Assembly (NCBI RefSeq): GCF_038396675.1
Contig: NC_088921.1
Coordinates: forward strand, 616,501-680,500
Origin: Hydra vulgaris
Lineage: Eukaryota; Cnidaria; Hydrozoa; Anthoathecata; Hydridae
Direction of reading: 5' to 3'
DNA length: 64,000 bases
Position numbers and translations under genes: made by a program. This document shows positions 10,831-24,200 of the stretch, one piece after another (position 1 is the stretch's first letter; every line of letters starts with the position of its first letter). The notes under the pieces were generated by a model. It was not told the DNA's origin and searched no databases. It saw only the letters and a program-made list of their open reading frames with translations.

Positions 10831-12479
10831 TATCTGTTTTATTATTCGAAAAATTCAAATTAAAATCACCCAACAAAGAAACGTGTTTTTTTACGAGCTT
10901 TGGTAACATGTACTTTAAGTGGTTTTCAAACTGATTGTAATTAGATTGTAAGACTGGTTGATTGATATTGATTAATAGAATTAGTAAGAATTGTAATTAT
11001 CATTTGGCGGTCTATATAATGCTGTTATAAATGTATTTTTGTTTATTTTATTAATTATTGCAATGGTAAATGACTCACAATCAACGTCATTTACTTTGAG
11101 GTTATCTACATGCTTAAAGTCAAAGAGTTTTGGACAAAAATAGATACGCCCGCGCCAATACCGTTTACTTTCGGTTGATGGTTGGGTTTATATCCTGATA
11201 AATGAAAGTTAGATTTAATCGTGTCTCGAATACACTAAATTTCTATTAGACAAATAAGGCTAAACTTGTTATTTATATTATTTAACATTAATTTTAAATT
11301 TTCAAAGTTTTTATTAATGTTACTAATGTTTAAATGCAATAATGAGAAAGAAGATGATGAACAATGAAGAACGTGTTTAACGTCGTGAACATTGTAAAAA
11401 GCCGTTTCTACTGAAATTTCGTCAAAAAAGTTAATGTTTTTATCATCGTCATTAATTACGTTTAGGGGAGACCGGGGCTAGTTGGCTCGGTTTTTACTCT
11501 ATGAGCTCTGTAGCCCTAACAGTACATTTTTTTAAAAATATTAAAGTGTAGTCTTAAAGAGTATGGATTAGGGTATCTTATAAAATTTGCACTCATTTAC
11601 AAAAAAAAATTCTTAGGGCCTTTCCGGGCCCTCAAAAAAAAAAAAAATTTGCGCCAACTTACCCCACCACGGGGTAAGTTATTGCAAACTATAAAAATGA
11701 CTTTTAATGCACTATTAAGTGCAAAATTAATAGAAATTTTTTTTAAATTAATTTTTGCAACAATTTTATCTCAAAATTTAATATTACCTTTAGCTGGTAC
11801 CAAATATTAGTCCGTATAAAAGCCAAACAGTAGCCCACCTTTTATCTGTGGAAAAAAAAACTAAAAAATTTTTTTTTTTAATTTTTTCGTAAGAATAAAT
11901 ATTTTCAATATTGTTAAAAATTAAAAAAAAAAATAATAATAGTTTTATAAAAATAAATATTTTTTTCCATAGTAAATGCTATGAGCCAACGTACCCCGTG
12001 AAAAATTTGTCAACTTACCCCGAAAGCTTTTTTTTTTAATAAACAGTCTATAGATCCTGAAAAACGGCAGCTTTGAAAAAAAAGTTTAACTGGATATAGT
12101 AAACCAATTGTGACTGGAACTTTTACAATTTTTTTTTCATACGATATAACATTTTCTTTGTAAAGTAAAAAAGAAGCGATGTTCTAAAAGTTACGTTTTT
12201 GTCCAAAAAACGCATAAATCTCAATATCTCCCATGCGCATGCGCGAACCCTGACAAAACTACAGTGAATGATGAAATTGTCAATAAGGAAGTTTCTGAGT
12301 AATTTTTGTCACTTTCTGATGAAAGGCTCTAAAAATAAACGCAGTTCGTCAACTTACCCCTGCGGCCAACTAGCCCCGGTTTCCCCTAGTGTGTTTTTTC
12401 TTCCTGTTATGTCAAAAACATTAATTATGTTGGCTTCCTCCTTTTTAATAATAACAACTAGAAATGTTATTTAAAACAC
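10831..12479 (-). pseudogene. CR1/Jockey-like LINE endonuclease fragment split by a MITE
   Basis: The minus strand gives LLHLNISNINKNFENL, FSLICLIE, GAGVSIFVQNSL, TALYRPPNDN and VSLLGDFNLNF. These are conserved parts of an apurinic-endonuclease domain in CR1/Jockey-type LINEs. The coding context upstream (NIINVFDITGRKNT) continues on the far side of the 11465-12386 MITE, so the MITE landed inside an older LINE copy. Stops and one frame change in the YRPPN region mark it as dead. Confidence 0.72.
11465..12386. mobile_element. nonautonomous pogo-like MITE, 922 bp, TA-flanked
   Basis: The left end GGGGAGACCGGGGCTAGTTG and the right end (reverse complement GGGGAAACCGGGGCTAGTTG) form TIRs with one mismatch in 20 bp. 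TA duplications lie at 11463-11464 and 12387-12388. Inside are inverted and direct copies of GCCAACTTACCCC-like words near 11655, 11990 and 12345. There is no transposase frame. The GGGG-start ends, TA target and subterminal TIR-word copies are the same architecture as the 6286-9209 element, but the words differ, so a different transposase probably mobilised it. Confidence 0.88.
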
Positions 12480-12770
12480 AAAAATACCAAAGGAAAATAA
12501 ACTCTAAACACTCTTATGCTATTTTTTTAAAATCTTTAACTACTAATTTATCATAAATGACGACAGAATATTTAACGTTGTTCCTGTGATTTCGCATTTC
12601 TTCAAAAAAGTTTTTCCATAGGGTTAGGATATGTAAAGAGTAGTCCTCATTTATAAATATAACTGTTTCTTTTTACTTTTGTGAGTTCTTTAATAGTTTT
12701 TATAATTCAATAGTTTTTTTACGGTTGATCGAGGTTTACTTTGTCCAGTGTTTCCTGTCCTATGTATCCT

Positions 12771-14160
12771 TTAAATAACTACGTCGCTTACATTTAGTTT
12801 GTTTTCAAAAATACTTAAAAATTTTTCTTCACTTAATTCTCGGATTTGTGGCTGCTCATCTAATTTCATTGCCAGAAGAATATTTTCTTGATGACCTAAG
12901 AATTCATTTGTTTGAATAACTTTGTCTACTACCTTAGGTAATGCATCTGACTGATACTGTGATTTGACCATTGTACTGCATAGACGCCTGCTGCCATGAA
13001 AAATAAAAGATTCCTTCTTGATGATGAACCACATAAGGGCATAAACGAGCATAATGTATATTGCTATAGTTACTAAATTTGATGAAGGACTGGTGGTAGA
13101 AATATATAATCTGAGGACCCTGTTGGCTGTAGTAAGCCATCTAGAATGAGCCAGTTCTCCAGTGCTATTCCAGATTGACAGAACAGGTGCCACTTAGTAC
13201 AGCTGGCAGATGTCAAAAAGTAAAGCTGATCTGTACTGAGCACTTATCTGTCTACTTCTGGCATTTCTACGTTTTGATTTATTTGTTGAAAATCAACAAC
13301 CCTAAAGATCTTACAAATTTCAGAGGACTTTCCAATAGAACCTGAATAGTATCTAAGATCAGATGTTGATTCATCCAATTCTGAAAACAAATGACTTATT
13401 GGAAGCTCATTTGCATGTAAAAAATGAATTACCCATTGTAGAGGGTCTGGTCTTTTATGCCATTAAAATACAACGCCTTTACTTTGACTTCACTAACTTT
13501 CGAGTTATCCTTGACTCCTTATCTTGCTCCGTTCAATAATAATTTTTTGTCATCATTTGAAATAAATGTTAATATCTTCAAGTACAACTAATGCCAAAGC
13601 TGCAACAGATCTGTCACGAGTCCATGGCGGTCGCAGACTAATAAAAGATAAGGAAGAGACAATCGCATTTGTTTTCCTGATGATAACTATGATGGTGGAG
13701 TTTTTTTATCTATAGCAGGCCGTTTTAAAATACTGGGTATGGCAGTAACGAAAGAATCAAGTTGCACTGCATCATTAAGGTTTGAAATCTGTTTGCTCAG
13801 GGTATACTGGATTTTAGTAACTTTTTCTCAGTTGATCCAATATCCATTTTACGTTCAATCCTTTGATCTTCCAGAAAAGTGTGCTTCATAGCTGGTACCA
13901 TATTAACTTTGGCATAGTAGTACTTTTCTAGATCTTTTCATTGGCAAAGAGTTTGTCCTAATGAAACTGAATGCTATTTTTTTCATTTTCTCTGTCAGCA
14001 ATTGGAATTTATTGCAGCTTTTTGCTGTGCTCAAATAGGTTATAAGCTCTCTTTGTCGACACTGTAAATGATGACACGGTAGGTATGTTGCGTTTTAACC
14101 AAATTTTTATCCCCTGCATTGCTGTTGAAGCTGCTTCATTCTTTTTGTTGGTTAGTAAAA
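12771..14160 (-). pseudogene. degraded copy of an uncharacterised repetitive protein family
   Basis: Minus-strand fragments in order include CDRHGLVTD (near 13620), KRPDPLQWVIHFLHANELPI (near 13450), YYSGSIGKSSEICK, VLSTDQLYFL, and then GELAHSRWLTTANRVLRLYI (13180-13080) followed by HQENILLAMKLDE. I recall this arrangement (RPDPLQW, LHANELP, MAHSRWLTTANR) from repetitive uncharacterised proteins in cnidarian and arthropod genomes. The biochemical role is unknown to me, and association with a transposon is inference. Many stops and frame changes make it a pseudogene. Confidence 0.6.
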
Positions 14161-15059
14161 TTTCATTATATATTTAACTTTAATATTATTTGAAAAAATG
14201 AAATTTAGCATAGTTAGCTTACATTTTGTCGCAAAAACATCATATGTCGCATCACATCTAGTCCTGTTGGCAGTCGCACCTCAGAAAGCGGCTTTAAAAA
14301 ACCAAAAGAATGGATGTTCTGTTTTAAATCTTAACATTTTATTTACTGATATATATTTAGAAAAGTTTTATTATATTGTAGTATTATCATAGTATAAGTA
14401 AACATTGCAAAGTATTAACCTCTATTTAGAAACATGTCAACACAAGCAATATTCAATTAATATAATATAATAAAAATATTCTTAATAAATATATTATACA
14501 TTATAACGAATTTATTATTCAATTATAAACAGTATTATTATTTACAAACAAAATATTCTTATTAACATTTAAAAATATGGTTTGTATTGAAACTTCGAGT
14601 AGAGCATGTATTTTAGTAAATTTTTTGCCTAATATTCAATTTCTTCAATTGAAATATCTTTCTTTAAACGTGTATTAAAAAATTTAAATAGCTTTTTTAA
14701 TACAAAAGTGATTATTTTGGTCATAATACTAATGAATAATTCAAACATATCTAGTATGTTTTCACTTTGTAACTTCTACTTATAATAATACATTTTTATG
14801 TAAAATTATAAGTCAAAAATTAATGCAGGAGGAAATTCTTGTCCAATTTTGCTCATTTCGGTCTCGTTTTTGTGATTTTCTTAAAGCTTATATAAAAATC
14901 AGGGATAACTTCCAAAAAATGTTGTTTTCACTCCACCCTATCCAGGAATGTTTCTCTTTTAATAGGTTCCGCATAACAATCCGGACTTACAGTAAGATAT
15001 TCGGATAATAATCGCAGCAACAGTGTAATACGAGAAAGCTTTAACTTAGTCAATAAATA
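14161..15059. other. AT-rich spacer, nothing recognised
   Basis: No coherent coding frame, repeat or splice pattern was seen. This is the left flank of the giant element. The 8-bp target copy lies at its right edge. Confidence 0.5.
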
Positions 15060-15067
15060 GGCGTGAG
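15060..15067. repeat. 8-bp target site duplication, left copy (GGCGTGAG)
   Basis: Identical to 41339-41346, immediately outside the right TIR. Eight to nine bp is characteristic of Mutator-like elements. The chance of an exact match directly abutting both TIRs is low. Confidence 0.88.
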
Positions 15068-15118
15068 GAGTAGGTACAAACGGCGGGGCGGAGCGGATCA
15101 GCGGGGCGGATCATTTAA
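15068..15118 (+). repeat. left TIR of giant MULE
   Basis: A strongly GC-rich island in AT-rich DNA: GAGTAGGTACAAACGGCGGG, then GCGG-rich words and GGCGGATCATTTAA. It differs from the reverse complement of 41288-41338 at only three positions (13, 25 and 49). Just inside it, the words GCGGGGCGGATCATTTAAAC and GGTACAAACG repeat with a 30-bp period (15101-15160), so this end has been locally duplicated. Confidence 0.9.
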
Positions 15119-15289
15119 ACGGTACAAACGGCGGGGCGGATCATTTAAACGGTACTTAAGCGAATCATATTTCATAAAATAAACACAAAAAATACAATTT
15201 AGATATAGTTTAATTTCATTAAAAAATATAATATTTAGAAGATTTTTCCATATTATAATTTTATTAAACTTTATTATATTTTATAAATT

Positions 15290-18200
15290 TTATGAACTCA
15301 AAAAACAAAGTGACCCTCCAATTTATATCCGCACAATTATATTAAGTGATCCGCCTAATATTTTAATTGTTTGTATCAAATTCTAAAAACTATAATGATT
15401 GTAGTACCAAAAAACAACGTGATCCGCCAATTTGTATCAAGTGATCCGCCAAACTTTATGAAGTGATCCACGGAATACTTTCATTGCTTGAATCGAATTC
15501 TATAAATTTTAATGGTTGTTCTACAAATAAAACAACATGATCCGCCAAATTATATTAAGTGATCCGGCAAATATTTTGATTGTTTGAATCAAACTCCTTT
15601 AATTTTAATGATTGTTCTACCAAACAACAACGTGATCCGCCAATTTGTATCAAATGATCCGCCAAATTTTATGAAGTGATCCACCTAATATTATGATTGT
15701 TTGAATAAAATTCTATAAATTTTTATGGTTGTTCTACAAAAAAACAACGTGATCCGCCAATATGAATCAAGTGATCCGCCAAATTTTATGAAGCAATCCG
15801 TCTATTATTTTAGACGTTTGAATCAAATTCTATAAATTTTAATGGTTGTTCTACAAGAAAACAATATCATCAGCAAATTTATATCAAGTGATCCGCCATA
15901 GTTTATGAAGTGATCAGCCTAATCTTTTGATTATTTGAATCAAACTCTATAAGTGGTAATGGTTGTTCTACAAAAAAACAACATGATCCGCCAAGTTATA
16001 TCAAGTGATCCGCCAAATTTTATGAAGTGATCCGCATAATATTTTGATTGTTTGAATCAAACTCTATAAGTGGTAATGGTTATTCTACAAAAAAACAACA
16101 TGATCCGCCAAATTATATCAAGTGATCCGCCATATTTTATAAAGTGATCAGCCTAATATTTTGATTTTTTGAATCAAACTCCTTTAATTTTAATGATTGT
16201 TCTACCAAAAAACAACGTGATCCGCCAATTATATCAAGTGATCCGCAAAATTTTATGAAGTGATCCGTCTAATATTTTGATTATTTGAATCAAACTCTAT
16301 AAGTGGTAATGGTTGTTCTACAAAAAAACAACATGATCCGCCAATTTATATCAAGTGATTCGCCAAATTTTATGAAGTGATCCGCATAATATTTTGATTG
16401 TTTGAATCAAATTCTATAAATTTTTATGGTTGTTCTACAAAAAACAACGTGATCCGCCGATTTGTATTAAGAGATCCGCCTAATATTTTGATAATTTGAA
16501 TCAAGCTCTATAAATTTTAATGATTGTAGTACCGAAAAACAACGTGATCCGCCAATTTATATCAAGTGATCCGCCTAATATTTTGATTGTTTGAATCAAA
16601 CTCCTTTAAGTTTAATGATTATTCTACCGAAAAACAACGTCTATTATTTTGGACCTTTAAATCAAATTCTATAAATTTTAATGGTTGTTCTACAAAAAAG
16701 CAACATGATCAGCAAATTTATATCAAGTAATCCGTCATATTTTATGAAGTGATCAGCCTAATCTTTTGATAATTTGAATCAAACTCTATAAGCAGTAATG
16801 GTTATTCTACAAAAAAACAACATGATCCGCCAATTATATCAAGTGATCCGCCAAATTTTATGAAATGATCCGCCTAATATTTTGATTGTTTGAATCAAAC
16901 TCTATAAGTGGTAATGGTTATTCTACAAAAAAACAACATGATCCGCCAATTTATATCAAGTGATCCGCCATATTTTATAAAGTGATCAGCCTAATATTTT
17001 GATTTTTTGAATCAAACTCCTTTAATTTTAATGATTGTTCTACCAAAAAACAACGTGATCCGCCAATTATATCAAGTGATCCGCCAAATTTTATGAAGTG
17101 ATCCGCATAATATTTTGATTGTTTGAATCAAATTCTATAAATTTTTATGGTTGTTCTACAAAAAACAACGTGATCCGCCAATATGTATCAAGTGATCCGA
17201 CAAATTTTATGAAGTGATCAGCCTAATATTTTGATTGCTTGAATCAAATTCTATAAATTTTTATGGTTGTTCTACAAAAAACAACGTGATCCGCCAATTT
17301 GTATTAAGAGATCCGCCTAATATTTTGATTATTTGAATCAAGCTCTATAAATTTTAATGATTGTAGTACCGAAAAACAACGTGATCCGCCAATTTATATC
17401 AAGTGATCCGCCTAATATTTTGATTGTTTGAATCAAACTCCTTTAAGTTTAATGATTATTCTACCGAAAAACAATGTGATCCGCCAATTATATCAAGTGA
17501 TCCGCCAAATTTTATGAAGTGATCCGCCTAATATTTTGATTGTTTGAATCAAACTCTATAAGTGGTAATGGTTATTCTACAAAAAAACAACATGATCCGC
17601 CAAATTATATCAAGTGATCCGCCATATTTTATGAAGTGATCAGCCTAATATTTTGATTTTTTGAATCAAACTCCTTTAATTTTAATGGTTGTTCTAAAAA
17701 AAAACAACGTGATCCGCCAATATGTATCAAGTGATCCGCCAAATTTTATGAAGCGATCCGTCTATTATTTTGGACCATTGAATCAAATTCTATATATTTT
17801 AATGGTTGTTCTACAAAAAAGCAACATGATCAGCAAATTTATATCAAGTGATCCGTCATATTTTATGAAGTGATCAGCCTAATCTTTTGATTATTTGAAT
17901 CAAACTCTATAAGCAGTAATGGTTATTCTACAAAAAAACAACATGATCCGCCAATTATATCAAGTGATCCGCCAAATTTTATGAAATGATCCGCCTAATA
18001 TTTTGATTATTTGAATCAAACTCTATAAGTGGTAATGGTTATTCTACAAAAAAACAACATGATCCGCCAGTTTATATCAAGTGATCCGCCATATTTTATA
18101 AAGTGATCAGCCTAATATTTTGATTTTTTGAATCAAACTCCTTTAATTTTAATGATTGTTCTACCAAAAACTAACGTGATCCGCCAATTATATCAAGTGA

Positions 18201-21200
18201 TCCGCCAAATTTTATGAAGTGATCAGCCTAATATTTTGATTTTTTGAATCAAACTCCTTTAATTTTAATGGTTGTTCTAAAAAAAAACAACGTGATCCGC
18301 CAATATGTATCAAGTGATCCGCCAAATTTTATGAAGCGATCCGTCTATTATTTTGGACCTTTGAATCAAATTCTATATATTTTAATGGTTGTTCTACAAA
18401 AAAGCAACATGATCAGCAAATTTATATCAAGTGATCCGTCATATTTTATGAAGTGATCAGCCTAATCTTTTGATTATTTGAATCAAACTCTATAAGTGGT
18501 TATGGTTGTTCTACAAAAAAACAACATGATCCGCCAATTTATATCAAGTGAGCCGCCAAATTTTATGAAGTGATCCACCTAATATTATGATTGTTTGAAT
18601 AAAATTCTATAAATTTTTATGGTTGTTCTACAAAAAAACAACGTGATCCGCCAATATGAATCAAGTGATCCGCCAAATTTTATGAAGCAATCCGTCTATT
18701 ATTTTAGACGTTTGAATCAAATTCTATAAATTTTAATGGTTGTTCTACAAGAAAACAATATCATCAGCAAATTTATATCAAGTGATCCGCCATAGTTTAT
18801 GAAGTGATCAGCCTAATCTTTTGATTATTTGAATCAAACTCTATAAGTGGTAATGGTTGTTCTACAAAAAAACAACATGATCCGCCAATTTATATCAAGT
18901 GATCCGCCAAATTTTATGAAGTGATCCGCATAATATTTTGATTGTTTGAATCAAACTCTATAAATTTTTATGGTTGTTCTACAAAAAACAACGTGATCCG
19001 CTAATTTGTATTAAGAGATCCGCCTAATATTTTGATTATTTGAATCAAGCTCTATAAATTTTAATGATTGTAGTACCGAAAAACAACGTGATCCGCCAAT
19101 TTATATCAAGTGATCCGCCTAATATTTTGATTGTTTGAATCAAACTCCTTTAAGTTTAATGATTATTCTACCGAAAAACAACGTCTATTATTTTGGACCT
19201 TTAAATCAAATTCTATAAATTTTAATGGTTGTTCTACAAAAAAGCAACATAATCAGCAAATTTATATCAAGTGATCCGTCATATTTTATGAAGTGATCAG
19301 CCTAATCTTTTGATTATTTGAATCAAACTCTATAAGCAGTAATGGTTATTCTACAAAAAAACAACATGATCCGCCAATTATATCAAGTGATCCGCCAAAT
19401 TTTATGAAATGATCCGCCTAATATTTTGATTGTTTGAATCAAACTATATAAGTGGTAATGGTTATTCTACAAGAAAACAACATGATCCGCCAATTTATAT
19501 CAAGTGATCCGCCATATTTTATAAAGTGATCAGCCTAATATTTTGATTTTTTGAATCAAACTCCTTTAATTTTAATGATTGTTCTACCAAAAAACAACGT
19601 GATCCGCCAATTATATGAAGTGATCCGCCAAATTTTATGAAGTGATCCGTCTAATATTTTGATTATTTGAATCAAACTCTATAAGTGGTAATGGTTGTTT
19701 TACAAAAAAACAACACGATCCGCCAATTTATATCAAGTGATCCGCCAAATTTTATGAAGTGATCCGCATAATATTTTGATTGTTTGAATCAAATTCTATA
19801 AATTTTTATGGTTGTTCTACAAAAAACAACGTGATCCGCCAATTTGAATTAAGAGATCCGCCTAATATTTTGATTATTTGAATCAAGCTCTATAAATTTT
19901 AATGATTGTAGTACCGAAAAACAACGTGATCCGCCAATTTATATCAAGTGATCCGCCTAATATTTTGATTGTTTGAATCAAACTCCTTTAAGTTTAATGA
20001 TTATTCTACCGAAAAACAATGTGATCCGCCAATTATATCAAGTGATCCGCCAAATTTTATGAAGTGATCTGCCTAATATTTTGATTGTTTGAATCAAACT
20101 CTATAAGTGGTAATGGTTATTCTACAAAAAAACAACATGATCCGCAAAATTATATCAAGTGATCCGCCATATTTTATGAAGTGATCAGCCTAATATTTTG
20201 ATTTTTTGAATCAAACTCCTTTAATTTTAATGGTTGTTCTAAAAAAAAACAACGTGATCCGCCAATATGTATCAAGTGATCCGCCAAATTTTATGAAGCG
20301 ATCCGTCTATTATTTTGGACCTTTGAATCAAATTCTATATATTTTAATGGTTGTTCTACAAAAAAGCAACATGATCAGCAAATTTATATCAAGTGATCCG
20401 TCATATTTTATGAAGTGATCAGCCTAATCTTTTGATTATTTGAATCAAACTCTATAAGCAGTAATGGTTATTCTACAAAAAAACAACATGATCCGCCAAT
20501 TATATCAAGTGATCCGCCAAATTTTATGAAATGATCCGCCTAATATTTTGATTATTTGAATCAAACTCTATAAGTGGTAATGGTTATTCTACAAAAAAAC
20601 AACATGATCCGCCAATTTATATCAAGTGATCCGCCATATTTTATAAAGTGATCAGCCTAATTATTTGATTTTTTGAATCAAACTCCTTTAATTTTAATGA
20701 TTGTTCTACCAAAAACTAACGTGATCCGCAAATTATATCAAGTGATCCGCCAAATTTTATGAAGTGATCAGCCTAATATTTTGATTATTTGAATCAAACT
20801 CCTTTAATTTTAATGGTTGTTCTAAAAAAAAAAAACGTGATCCGCCAATATGTATCAAGTGATCCGACAAATTTTATGAAGTGATCCGCATAATATTTTG
20901 ATTGTTTGAATCAAATTCTATAAATTTTTATGGTTGTTCTACAAAAAACAACGTGATCCGCCAATTTGTATTAAGAGATCCGCCTAATATTTTGATTATT
21001 TGAATCAAACTCTATAAATTTTAATGATTGTAGTACCAAAAAACAACGTGATCCGCCAATTTATATCAAGTGATCCGCCTAATATTTTGATTGTTTGAAT
21101 CAAACTCCTTTAAGTTTAATGATTATTCTACCGAAAAACAATGTGATCCGCCAATTATATCAAGTGATCCGCCAAATTTTATGAAGTGATCCGCCTAATA

Positions 21201-24200
21201 TTTTGATTGTTTGAATCAAACTCTATAAGTGGTAATGGTTATTCTACAAAAAAACAACATGATCCGCCAAATTATATCAAGTGATCCGCCATAGTTTATG
21301 AAGTGATCAGCCTAATATTTTGATTGTTTGAATCAAACTCCTTTAAGTTTAATGATTATTCTACCGAAAAACAATGTGATCCGCCAATTATATCAAGTGA
21401 TCCGCCATATTTTATGAAGTGATCAGCCTAATATTTTGATTTTTTGAATCAAACTCCTTTAATTTTAATGGTTGTTCTAAAAAAAAACAACGTGATCCGC
21501 CAATATGTATCAAGTGATCCGCCAAATTTTATGAAGCGATCCGTCTATTATTTTGGACCTTTGAATCAAATTCTATATATTTTAATGGTTGTTCTACAAA
21601 AAAGCAACATGATCAGCAAATTTATATCAAGTGATCCGTCATATTTTATGAAGTGATCAGCCTAATCTTTTGATTATTTGAATCAAACTCTATAAGCAGT
21701 AATGGTTATTCTACAAAAAAACAACATGATCCGCCAATTATATCAAGTGATCCGCCAAATTTTATGAAATGATCCGCCTAATATTTTGATTATTTGAATC
21801 AAACTCTATAAGTGGTAATGGTTATTCTACAAAAAAACAACATGATCCGCCAATTTATATCAAGTGATCCGCCATATTTTATAAAGTGATCAGCCTAATT
21901 ATTTGATTTTTTGAATCAAACTCCTTTAATTTTAATGATTGTTCTACAAAAAACTAACGTGATCCGCCAATTATATCAAGTGATCCGCCAAATTTTATGA
22001 AGTGATCAGCCTAATATTTTGATTATTTGAATCAAACTCCTTTAATTTTAATGGTTGTTCTAAAAAAAAAAAACGTGATCCACCAATATGTATCAAGTGA
22101 TCCGACAAATTTTATGAAGTGATCCGCATAATATTTTGATTGTTTAAATCAAATTCTATAAATTTTCATGGTTGTTCTACAAAAAACAACGTGATCCGCC
22201 AATTTGTATTAAGAGATCCGCCTAATATTTTGATTATTTGAATCAAGCTCTATAAATTTTAATGATTGTAGTACCAAAAAACAACGTGATCCGCCAATTT
22301 ATATCAAGTGATCCGCCTAATATTTTGATTGTTTGAATCAAACTCCTTTAAGTTTAATGATTATTCTACCGAAAAACAATGTGATCCGCCAATTATATAA
22401 AGTGATCCGCCAAATTTTATGAAGTTATCCGCCTAATATTTTGATTGTTTGAATCAAACTCTATAAGTGGTAATGGTTATTCTACAAAAAAACAACATGA
22501 TCCGCCAAATTATATCAAGTGATCCGCCATAGTTTATGAAGTGATCAGCCTAATATTTTGATTGTTTGAATCAAACTCCTTTAAGTTTAATGATTATTCT
22601 ACCGAAAAACAATGTGATCCGCCAATTATATCAAGTGATCCGCCATATTTTATGAAGTGATCAGCCTAATATTTTGATTTTTTGAATCAAACTCCTTTAA
22701 TTTTAATGGTTGTTCTAAAAAAAAACAACGTGATCCGCCAATATGTATCAAGTGATCCGCCAAATTTTATGAAGCGATCCGTCTATTATTTTGGACCTTT
22801 GAATCAAATTCTATATATTTTAATGGTTGTTCTACAAAAAAGCAACATGATCAGCAAATTTATATCAAGTGATCCGTCATATTTTATGAAGTGATCATCC
22901 TAATCTTTTGATTATTTGAATCAAACTCTATAAGCAGTAATGGTTATTCTACAAAAAAACAACATGATCCGCCAATTTATATCAAGTGATCCGCCATATT
23001 TTATAAAGTGATCAGCCTAATATTTTGATTTTTTGAATCAAACTCCTTTAATTTTAATGATTGTTCTACCAAAAACTAACGTGATCCGCCAATTATATCA
23101 AGTGATCCGCCATATTTTATGAAGTGATCAGCCTAATATTTTGATTATTTGAATCAAACTCCTTTAATTTTAATGGTTGTTCTAAAAAAAAAAACCGTGA
23201 TCCGCCAATATGTATCAAGTGATCCGCCAAATTTTATGAAGCGATCCGTCTATTATTTTGGACCTTTGAATCAAATTCTATATATTTTAATGGTTGTTCT
23301 ACAAAAAAGCAACATGATCAGCAAATTTATATCAAGTGATCCGTCATATTTTATGAAGTGATCAGCCTAATCTTTTGATTATTTGAATCAAACTCTATAA
23401 GCAGTAATGGTTATTCTTCAAAAAAACAACATGATCCGCCAATTATATCAAGTGATCCGCCAAATTTTATGAAATGATCCGCCTAATATTTTGATTATTT
23501 GAATCAAACTCTATAAGTGGTAATGGTTATTCTACAAAAAAACAACATGATCCGCCAATTTATATCAAGTGATCCGCCATATTTTATAAAGTGATCAGCC
23601 TAATATTTTGATTTTTTGAATCAAACTCCTTTAATTTTAATGATTGTTCTACCAAAGACTAACGTGATCCGCCAATTATATCAAGTGATCCGCCAAATTT
23701 TATGAAGTGATCAGCCTAATATTTTGATTATTTGAATCAAACTCCTTTAATTTTAATGGTTGTTCTAAAAAAAAAAACCGTGATCCGCCAATATGTATTA
23801 AGTGATCCGACAAATTTTATGAAGTGATCCGCATAATATTTTGATTGTTTGAATCAAACTCTATAAATTTTTATGGTTGTTCTACAAAAAACAATGTGAT
23901 CCGCCAATTTGTATTAAGAGATCCGCCTAATATTTTGATTATTTGAATCAAGCTCTATAAATTTTAATGATTGTAGTACCGAAAAACAACGTGATCCGCC
24001 AATTTATATCAAGTGATCCGCCTAATATTTTGATTGTTTGAATCAAACTCCTTCAAGTTTAATGATTATTCTACCGAAAAACAATGTGATCCGCCAATTA
24101 TATCAAGTGATCCGCCAAATTTTATGAAGTGATCCGCCTAATATTTTGATTGTTTGAATCAAACTCTATAAGTGGTAATGGTTATTCTACAAAAAAACAA

